Below are positions 56,018-64,000 of a DNA stretch of 64,000 bases, piece after piece; position 1 is the first letter of the stretch; each line of letters begins with the position of its first letter. The notes below the pieces were generated by a model. That model worked only from the letters and a program-made list of their open reading frames with translations, was not told the origin of the DNA and did no database searches. The stretch covers positions 1,305,997 to 1,369,996 of the forward strand of contig PDUO01000005.1 in NCBI GenBank assembly GCA_003008705.1. Direction: 5' to 3'. Origin of the DNA: Pezicula radicicola. Taxonomy: Eukaryota; Ascomycota; Leotiomycetes; Helotiales; Dermateaceae. A program made the translations under genes and the position numbers.

Positions 56018-56287
56018 ATGAGCATCAAAGACCTACTTCGCTTCCTTTCTAAGCCAGCCAAGTAAGTCTATCAATCCTCGCGGCAACCACAGTTACACCG
56101 GGCCTCCCCCTCTCCGCTCGATCACCTATCGCGATCTTGTCGACTGCCAATTGCAATTGTCGTCTGCCAACCCAATCAAGTCCTGTGATATAAGTAAATA
56201 TAGTACTTGATAGGGCCAATATACTCACTGTGTTCAAGCTGAAGCTTCTCAAGGACCAATGCTAATTCATTCTTCAGGCCCAGATAG
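56018..56287 (+). promoter_or_regulatory. Upstream ORF of SPE2, split by a 5'-leader intron
   Basis: Starts at ATG 56018 and encodes MSIKDLLRFLSKPAK. A consensus donor (AA|GTAAGTC at 56062) and acceptor (TTCTTCAG at 56277) define a 216-nt leader intron. Spliced, the uORF reads on two codons (PR) to TAG at 56285-56287. Unspliced, it ends at TAA 56063-56065. The ATG at 56259 lies inside the intron and is removed. From 56278 to the SPE2 start I find no ATG at all in 422 nt, so this uORF stands alone in the proximal leader. Confidence 0.6.
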
Positions 56288-56699
56288 CACCAGCCACGCC
56301 CCAACACCACAGACTATACGAATATCACCAACTGCAGATAATACTCGTCTGCTAGACCCGATATCCCCTTACGGTATCGGAATCTGCCAGAACGAGCCCC
56401 TAACAGGAGCCAAAATTCTTCCAACAAAGGACTTCTTCATCCCCTTGTGCGCCCGACCTCCATAACGTCCCCTACGAGACGTTTCCATATCAACCCATAA
56501 AGGCTGGCTCTGCCAGCATATATTTTGTTCCCACGGTTCTGTGGGCCTTCTCTTCTCAGGCGGGCACCGCAAGGTTCGTCTGAGTGGCAGATAGTGCTTC
56601 ACTGTACTTGCCAGCAGCTCGTTTGACAGGCACCGAGTATCCAAATACCAATACCAATACCCTATTCATCAAATAGCTATCCCGACAGTGTACGCGGAG

Positions 56700-58343
56700 A
56701 TGGTCAACCTTGAAGTTCCATCACAATATACTTTCTCGCCTTCTGAAGGTACACCACAGCTTACCATCAATCGTGAGGCTACTGAAAATCTTGATTCTAG
56801 CAATGCATTTGAAGGTGAGGCCGAAGATCAAGCTATGGAAGAATGACTACTGACAAGAGCAGGACCTGAGAAGCTTCTAGAGGTCTGGTTTGCTTCTGCA
56901 CCAGACGCTCTTCCTCCGTCCGCTAAGAAAGATGGCTTGAAAGCCGTACCAGCTGATACATGGAAGGAGATGCTGGACCTCGTCAACTGCAAAGTCTTGT
57001 CAGTGGTCGAATCCGAGCATGTTGATGCCTATTTACTCTCCGAGTCAAGCATGTTTGTGTTCCCCCACAAACTCATTTTGAAGACCTGCGGTACTACCAC
57101 GCTGCTACTGGGACTTCGTCGCATGTTGAGGATTGCAGCCATTGATGCTGGCTTTCCATCTCAGCCCGATACACCCTTGGATAATATCAAGATAGCAGCC
57201 ACACCATATAGAGTCTTCTACAGTCGCAAGAATTTCCTCTTCCCAGACAAGCAGCAGGGACCTCACCGCAGCTGGAAGCAAGAGGTCAAGTACCTTGATG
57301 ATATGTTCATGGGTGGCAGTGCCTATATGGTTGGCAAGATGAATGGAGATCATTGGTATCTCTATCTAACAACTCCCAACACAACACTGACGCCACCAAG
57401 AACTCCCGAGAACGAGAGAGTGGCTACAGAGACAAAGGTATTGAATCTTCCTGAGAGAGCAGCTCTTGCTGTTGGGCAAAGCTCTATGAACAATGATGAC
57501 GAGACATTGGAGGTTCTCATGACTGATCTCGAACCTGAGAACGCTAAGCAATTCTATCTTGAACATGCGAGTGCGGTCGCAGAGGAGAAATATGCTAAGC
57601 GGGCTCAGGAGGCACGTAAAGAGGCGGTCAGCAGTTTGGGTGATCTCCATGGAAACAACATGACCAATTTGAGTTTGAGTGGTACTACGGCTGGTAGTGT
57701 TTCTGTGCACGACGAGTCCTTTGATGTCTTTAGCAACACTTCTTCTGACAACAATGGAGGCTACACACCAGACAATGATGTTGACTTCCCCGAGGAACTC
57801 AGCACAGAAGGCCATGCCCTTGGTACAGTAGTCTCCGAGGCTTGTGGACTGTCGGAGGTCTACTCCACATCTAGATATCCTGATGCTCGTGTCGATGCTT
57901 ACCTCTTCACACCGTGTGGATTCTCGGCCAATGGTGTCATTCCAGCTCCCGACCTGGCCGGTACTGCGACCCATTACTTCACTGTCCACGTCACACCTGA
58001 ACCGCAGTGCTCATATGCATCTTTTGAGACCAATGTTCCTGGTCGCCAGACTGGACGTGATACAGTTGAAGTAATCGAGCATGTCGTCAATATCTTCAAG
58101 CCAGGTCGTTTCAGCGTGACACTTTTCGAGGCCACATCCGACTCGAGCGATGCCGTTGCTCTTAGTCTGGCTAATGAGACGGCTGAAAAGTCGAAGATCA
58201 GAAGTGTGAAGATGGACAAGATCAAAGGTTATCGTCGTGTGGACAGGATTGTGCATGATTTCGATGGATATGATTTGGTGTTTCGTTACTACGAGCGTGA
58301 TGGATGGGAGGGCAGTGCACCCCGATTGGGTGAGGTGATGTGA
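56700..58343 (+). CDS. SPE2: S-adenosylmethionine decarboxylase proenzyme
   Basis: Two exons: 56700-56814 and 56863-58343 (531 aa); intron 48 nt, GTGAGG...AGAGCAG. Provides decarboxylated AdoMet for spermidine and spermine synthesis. Splicing gives FEGPEKLLEVWF, the conserved EGxEKLLE active-site start. LLSESSMFVFP carries the autoprocessing site, cleaved between Glu99 and Ser100, with Ser100 becoming the pyruvoyl cofactor. KTCGTT includes the catalytic Cys114. CGFSANG and YFTVHVTPEPQCSYASFE hold the Ser/His pair needed for processing. The extra length compared with animal enzymes (~334 aa) is mainly a fungal insert about 215-285. Cytosolic pyruvoyl enzyme. The leader has one or two uORFs and an intron, suggesting translational control. 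Confidence 0.95.
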
Positions 58344-59764
58344 AGGTTTGGATTGGAAATGGCTTTCCTCATGAAACTTCTCTTTTTCACGGCCTTGCCA
58401 TATCATGTTTCTCCTTCTGGCAACAACAAACTTCAGACGGTCTTTACATATTGCGTCAATGGGATAGGTTATCGACATCAAGTATGGATAGGTAGTCATT
58501 CAATAAATCTCACTCCTCAGTCCCCCGCAAGCTTCAGTGATACATAACGCACCTGAGAAGGCATAAGCATAGTAGGTCTATATGACCAGAGGTTGCAGAG
58601 TTGGCCCTGATAATACACAAGGCGTAGCAAAATACTACAGTCCTAGAGATGCCAATTGAAATGCCTCTCCAGCCAACAATATGATTTATGACGGCATCGT
58701 ATATGCACAAAGCCCAGCCCCCCAAACAAGGAAAGCCAATGAATGGGCATGAATGGCTTCCTTTGGATGCTCATGTGAAGTGTGCTAGAGGGCTGCAGCA
58801 AGTCGACCGCCCTCAGGCGGATAAAAAACCAAGCCAGGAAAGCTGAAGCTGCCTCAGTGGCCGAGCGCCTTGATAATGACCTCGAAGACGTCAAGTTGTT
58901 GGTTCATCGCGGTGTTGTTACTTTATGCTGCCTGGATGTATGCTGGTCGGCGTTCCTCGTGCCTGTTTTAATGTTCATCGTCTATCCTCGCCTGGCTGGT
59001 GTGCTGGCGGTTACAATGCATTTCATATAATAAGAGGAGAGAGTTATGAACAGCACATTTTCCTCACACCCTCACGTCCTCACGTCCTCACGTCTTCATC
59101 GCGTGGGAGACACGACTTTATACCTTTTCAACGCGATCGCGTCTCGGTAGGTAGAATCTTGGTTGGGTCGTGACTCCCATTGGGTGAAGGCGTTGATCCC
59201 CCTTTTGCATTGATGCTTCGGCTGTGCGATGCTCCCCTGCAGTGCCCTGTTCAAGACGCCATTTGCCCAGGCCCATCTTTGATCTCGCGTCGTTCATTGG
59301 CTCCCGCACCATCGCAACACGCTTCAAAGACTGCAGCTTTCCTTGAACGCGACGAAGATTACTGCACCAACTACCACCACTAAGCACCACCTGAAGTAAG
59401 GGGAGCCCCAAGGGAAAGAGAGCCTGTTTGCCACTGGACGACGACCAACCTGCACCCATTATATTCATACATATCCTGTTTTCCTGCTGTCCATCTTCTT
59501 CAGCTGCTCTTCTCCGGTCTTGGTCGTCGACAACAACAACAAACAATCCAATTGTCCTCCTAGACGCGCGCCCCTTCTCGACTGTGGAACAGCATCAAGT
59601 GTCAATCAATTGTTTATTGTCGCTGTCCTCGATTGAGATCCACTGTCCAGCTGAATCGTTCTCGAGGGAATTAGAACATCACAATTGGAGTGTTGAGGCA
59701 TCGCCAGCGACAGTTAATTGCCTATCATAGTGTGACAACAAACCTAATCACAAGGACATTGTAA
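58344..59764. other. Intergenic region with a short tandem repeat
   Basis: About 1.4 kb. Three CCTCACGT-like octamers in tandem lie at 59071-59095, within a CT-rich stretch. ORFs (59118-59546 minus, 59428-59730 plus) lack recognisable motifs. The last ~200 bases (CAACAACAACAAAC, AACCTAATCACAAGG) look like the 5' leader of the following gene. Confidence 0.4.
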
Positions 59765-61020
59765 ATGGCAACCACGACAATGGCAACCGCGAGACAACCC
59801 TTTGCACCTTTGAACTCATCCCGGCTCCAGAATTTGACGAGTCTAAAGAATCGTCAAGCCGGTATGGGTCAATCAATCAAATCCATTATCTCGTCATGAA
59901 CTCACATTTTCTCCGTGTAGCAATCCCAAATACTCTTACGTCGCCCAGCAAACGCAAGGCAACCACCTACCTCGAAGACGACTCTGAGAATATCGATCCT
60001 GTTATCTTTCTCTCTCCTAAGCGCTCCAAGGGTCATGATGGTACAAGCAAAGACAGCTCTCTCAAGCCTTCAACCTCCCAGTTCTTCCTCAAGCCTGCCC
60101 CCCCTTCGCCCAACGACTATTGCAGTGCGCTCAAACCTGTGACCACAAACCGACCAATCCTACAAGCTCGCTCTCCTGCCCCTAGACTTAACACCAATGT
60201 TCCAAAATCAGCACCTATCTCTGCGCCAGCTGGCCGGTCCCCAACCCGCAAGCGCATTGGCATTCTCAACCGTCGTCGTACGGCCTCGCCGTTCACTCGT
60301 GTTGATCCTCCTAAGTTCTCTACCTCCACCGGCCTTGGTTTTAGCATCGATGCGGCGATTTCGGGTACTATTCCTTCCTACGGCGCCCGCCAACGCCAAG
60401 CCGCTGCCGCACCCCCTGCATTACCTGTTACTCTTCATGAGCCCGTAAGCAAAGAATCATGGTTCTTCGAGATCCATGAAGACACAGAAGACGAACTCGC
60501 TACAAACCTCATGGAACACTCTACTTGTACGCTAGACATCTCAAGCGACGAGGAGTCAGCTGCGAGAGAGAGGGATATGAGGGGCAAGGAGAACGTACCA
60601 CCCATGGACGATATTAGTCAAACACGTACCTACGCAGCCTCTTCTTCGGCAAACGAAGCTCTACCCGTCAAGGCTGGACGGAGACAGAAAGCTTATGACG
60701 AGGGCGCTATTGACGTTGATAGGTCACCACTCGGTGAGATGATCGCTGAGGACTTCTATGCAGAGGGCTGTGACAAAGAATCTGTTGTCGTCGTCCCTGC
60801 TGATGCCTCTCCAGAGGAAGAAATCCAAGTCGAAGAGCCAGTTGCAACGTTTGAGTTTGTTGCAGAGGTTAAGGGGAAAGGAAAGGAGATTGACATCGAT
60901 GCCTTGATGTCGAAAGACAACTCAGAACCTACTTCTACAGCTGCATTACTAGCGCCGATTGAAAAGGCTGAAGAAGGTTTTGAAGTCTGGGAAAGTGGAA
61001 GTGCTAAAGGTGACGAATGA
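59765..61020 (+). CDS. Orphan protein with KEN-box-like motif; possible cell-cycle regulated factor
   Basis: Two exons: 59765-59861 and 59921-61020 (398 aa); intron 59 nt, GTATGG...GTGTAG. Not recognised as a named protein. N-terminus: MATARQPFAPLNSSRLQNLTSLKNRQA-AIPNTLTSPSKRKATTYL. It contains SPSKRK, PKRSKG and RKRIGILNRRRTASPFTRVDPP, several possible NLS and CDK-type (SP/TP) sites. Then come WFFEIHEDTEDELATNLMEHSTCTLDISSDEE (helical, acidic), GKENVPP (a KEN box, an APC/C degron type) and RSPLGEM, plus an acidic C-terminus. Composition suggests a largely disordered nuclear protein whose level is set by proteolysis; this is inference. The first Met of exon 1 is used; Met6 is also possible. 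Confidence 0.7.
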
Positions 61021-62507
61021 TTGTTTGAGTCTTTGTTGATTAACCTTGTTTTTGGATATGATTGTTTGGTTTTAGGTATGTGCGGGTTTGATTGATTGGC
61101 GTTATTGGATTACCCCCGGCGTAAAAGTATGTGTTCCTGGGTGGCTGGTTGATTATTTGATATTTTCGGTTCTGATGCTGATACTGATGATACTGTCATG
61201 ATTATATCAATGATTATGAATTAATTGAGAGAGACCTTATAAATATATGCAGTTTCCAATAATGTGATTGTTTCCAACCGCTGCTCAAGGGTGAACTGTA
61301 AGTGCCAGCGAATCTTTTCACTATAGAGTGTAGTAACTTATTTAACTTAACTTTTAGATGGTTGCCATTTACGTAGGGTCGGCAACTACAGTAAGAATGC
61401 TGTATTCAGCATTAAATTAAGGGGAAGGATCAGAACCTATTAGAGCTGGTTGTCAAACCTGAACACAGAAAAAGTCTGTTTTCTGGGATCTATATCCCTA
61501 TAAATATCAAAACAAGCGAATTCAACTTAATAACTTCCTGATTGGATAAGCTGTAAGATAGTTCAGTTCAGCTTACCTAAGTTTGATGAACTAACTACCT
61601 GCTAATGCCCTTGCTTAAGAAACAAGACTGGATCTAATTCAAGCCTGGACCCCGCCCTCTCAGATGTGTTATTTGCCCCTTTAAAACTTCTTCACATATA
61701 GGCTGAGTTGTTTCTAAGAGCTATCAAGGTTGATTTAATTATCCCTTGATAGCTTGGAGTTTTGTTGTTTTGTTAGTTGCTTTTTTTGGATATGTTTTTT
61801 TTCTTTCTTTCTTTTTTGTCTCGAGCCTGGCTAGTGGTTGTCGTTTTAATCCAGCCGAATACTCCTCAACAACCTCAACTTTACAAACTTGAACCTAACT
61901 ATTTTTGTCTAGAAAGGTGAGCAAGGCCACTGCTTCTTATTCTGACACCTGAATGAGGTTTACCAATTACAAGGCTTTCACGATGGTCTTCCATCTCTTC
62001 GAATATTTCTTACCAAGAACTTACATACATTACTCTACTATAGGAGCTTTCAACCTCACTTGCCGCTCAGTCCTAATGAAATTCTATCACAATGTAGACC
62101 CGAGTGCCACTGCGGGAACGCCTTGCAAGAAGGTATGATATCTTTTCATAATATGGAAGGACTAGGCACTAGCGGGTCATGTTGAGGTGTGTATATTAAT
62201 ACCAACTTGAATGCCATTGTTATCTGTGTGATCCCTAACCTTGTAGGTATAGACCAGCTAGGTGAAGTCCTTTCTCCAAAAATACTTCCAAGCTCAGACT
62301 ACTGAATGCGACTTAGATTCGATGACTAGATAGTAAAGCGGGAAAGTTGCTTTCACAAGCAGTAGACCACTTCACCCATTACGAAGATGCGTCGGAACAC
62401 TACTTATTTTGCTATATTCGAGACACAGTTGGACCCACAAAGCTACAGGAACATTCGAATCATGGCCAAGGTGGAATAGAATTCCTGGGATCGATTAAAT
62501 GGATCTT
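61021..62507. other. AT-rich region without genes
   Basis: About 1.5 kb, including a T-rich run at 61780-61820. Stop codons in all frames; the ORF at 61953-62138 has no features. Looks like RIP-type or decayed DNA. Confidence 0.45.
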
Positions 62508-62901
62508 ATGGGAGACAAGCTATTAGCTGCCTTCGCAGATCTCTTCTTACTTTTCGATCTTCCAGCCCCGAATCCTGCTGATTTATCAATCGAGTTGTTT
62601 TGGTCCGGTCTAAAATCTCGATTCGAACTCGCAAGGCTAGGAGCTTCGTAGTTCCAAGTGTACTTTGTAACTTTCTCTAGGTGCGGACTCCGGTTGCTTA
62701 TAGATAGGGCTGAAGAGCTTCAAATCACAGACTCCCAGGAATATATTGATGAGAGATATCTACGCCTTTGTTTCTCAATCTGGCGCTGTCGATGTAATTA
62801 CTTTCACACCTGAAGCCGAAGCAATTACCCTGCGTAACAAATTGGCCGTCTTCATAATTGTAGATCCTAGATTCCAATATATCTTACTCGAGGACCGCTA
62901 G
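62508..62901 (+). pseudogene. Possible decayed gene fragment
   Basis: Three short open stretches read coding-like in an otherwise stop-rich region. 62508-62651 (47 codons: LLAAFADLFLLFDLPAPNPADL, FWSGLKSRFELARL). A second stretch from 62682 (CGLRLLIDRAEELQITDSQEYI). And 62749-62901 (50 codons: AVDVITFTPEAEAITLRNKL, FIIVDPRFQYILLEDR). The first two could be joined in phase only by an implausibly short 33-nt intron (62648-62680), and the third is in another frame. No family recognised. Most likely remains of a gene broken by mutation. Confidence 0.3.
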
Positions 62902-63316
62902 ATTTTTCGAGACGCAGAGTTTATCCACCAAGGAGACTACCTCTGTAGGTAGTAAATTATAAGAATAATAGTTTTGTGTTCGGCTTGAGAGTGGTAGAAT
63001 TTTGTGTTTATAGGTTTATGGTTTTTATAGGGGTTTAAGTGAGTGGTACAGTGGGGAATTATAGGGGTAGGTGGTTAGTTGGTCTAAAAGTAACACAAGT
63101 CAAGTTAGGGGAGGTAAATCATAGGAGATACCTAAGAATAAATTATGTAAGTGTTATAGGTAATACTTTGTGCCCTCCTAGCAAGAATGGTCTTGGGAAT
63201 TATTTGCTTTAATCTTCTAAGCTCTTATAATTTACTGTAGTTAAACCACTAGCAATAACTACGATTAAAATTAAGCGACCGATCTAAACTAGGTCAAAAT
63301 CTCCTACACCTCTTTT
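62902..63316. other. AT-rich region
   Basis: About 415 bp, GT-rich at 62960-63120, no ORF. Presumably the 3' flank of the GH1 gene. Confidence 0.4.
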
Positions 63317-64000
63317 TTATCTAGTATCAGGAATAGCACTGCCATTACCCTGTCCACTACCACTACCCAAACTAGCACCACCATGTAACTTGAACCAATC
63401 CAGAAATTGGAACATACTAGCCTTCGGGACCCTTTCTAAACTCGTCTGATTCAAATACTGTAGTCCAAATTTGGCATGACTTCCAACGAACTGTATTTTA
63501 TTAATCGGTTAGCAAACTTCCTCTCCTAAAATTCAAAAGAGAAGTGAAAAAGAAAGGGGAAAATAGGGGTAAGGCACAGAGGAGAACAACATACCCATTC
63601 AAAATTATCAAAGATAGCCCATCCAAATACCCCAGTTACATTAACACCATCAACAGTTTTAGCAAGGAGAATATTATCAAGAAATCCTTGAAAGTAATCA
63701 GCTCGTCGTAAATCCCAGAGTATATAATCTAGAGATGTTCCATCTCCCTCATACGGTTCCGCGAACCCGATTTCACTGACGACTATATCCGTAACACTAG
63801 GAAATAGCTGTGGGATCTTGTTTAAGAATCTTCGAATGCTTGTGGGTGTTGAAGTTAGCCAGCTGACTCCTGGATCTGCGGCTGGACCGATAGGGAATCC
63901 ATCTGGAGCTGTTGCGGATGTGCCGGCACATTCAGGGAAATTGGGATCAGAGGAGTTGGATGCGCAGGCGGCTGAACCGCCTTCGATTCCGTAAGCGTAG
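63317..64000 (-). CDS. GH1 beta-glucosidase, 3' part only
   Basis: The window ends inside the gene; only the C-terminal part is visible, in two exons on minus: from beyond 64000 to 63595, and 63490-63317 (intron 104 nt, GTATGT...ATACAG). Sequence: VTDIVVSEIGFAEPYEGD, containing the GH1 nucleophile Glu in the SEIGFAEP form (family consensus I/V-T-E-N-G; fungal members often have E-x-GFAEP). Then LDYILWDLRRADYFQGFLDNIL, VNVTGVFGWAIFDNFEW (conserved Trp and Glu of the aglycone/glycone site), FVGSHAKFGLQYL and the terminal FLDWFK. The acid/base NEP motif would lie outside. The region about 64000-63860 (SAACASNSSDPNFPECAGTS) is an insertion with two Cys, suggesting a secreted protein. Hydrolyses beta-glucosides. 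Confidence 0.88.

Noticed and set aside
57366..57989. 207-codon minus ORF
   Set aside because: Shadow of SPE2.
1..64000. tRNA, rRNA or CRISPR features
   Set aside because: I looked for tRNA-like B boxes (GGTTCGAATCC types) and regular spaced repeats and found none convincing; CRISPR is not expected in a fungal genome.

Overview
This window is nuclear DNA of a filamentous ascomycete. The genes carry short spliceosomal introns (about 45-220 nt, GTAAGT/GTATGT donors and CTAAC/CTGAC-like branch sites), and the protein set is typical of Pezizomycotina: Zn2Cys6 regulator, RTA1 transporter, CRH-type GH16, RTT109, HRI1. The small secreted protein at the left edge resembles a family known from Sclerotiniaceae, so a leotiomycete (Helotiales-like) is my best guess; this is inference. 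Gene density is low. Coding clusters are separated by AT-rich stretches without genes.

Layout. 1-7.3 kb: a small secreted protein, 5 kb with nothing recognisable, then a Thr-rich GPI-type cell-wall protein built from duplicated exons. 8.5-15.3 kb: CutC and a PNPOx-like flavoprotein in divergent orientation, an orphan membrane protein, a MITE-like hairpin with a target duplication, and a GH16/CRH enzyme. 15.3-19 kb: AT-rich DNA with two decayed genes (an alpha/beta hydrolase on minus and an unknown gene on plus), both broken in homopolymers. 19-24.3 kb: Zn2Cys6 regulator facing a convergent MFS transporter, then HRI1. 24.5-28.2 kb: an orphan gene with near-duplicate introns and a repeated leader containing several potential splice donors. 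29-31.1 kb: a SAP-domain protein whose last exon is cupin-like. 33-39.3 kb: GLC8 (PP1 regulator), a four-TM protein with a long tail, and a small SAM-like protein. 40.4-44.7 kb: a 7-exon SNF2-like protein with its ATPase motifs destroyed but its reading frame intact. 45-61 kb is a housekeeping block: RTT109 and MRPL15 (divergent), an RTA1 transporter, an orphan 900-aa protein divergent from CFD1, SPE2 (AdoMet decarboxylase) with upstream ORFs, and an orphan KEN-box-like protein. 61-64 kb: AT-rich DNA, a decayed fragment, and the 3' end of a GH1 beta-glucosidase running off the window.

Exon joins were worked out by hand from splice signals and checked for phase. Each multi-exon CDS listed sums to a multiple of three. 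Product names rest on recognised motifs, not on searches. The two most unusual loci are the ATPase-dead SNF2-like gene (40.4-44.7 kb) and the duplicated intron/leader gene (24.5-28.2 kb).
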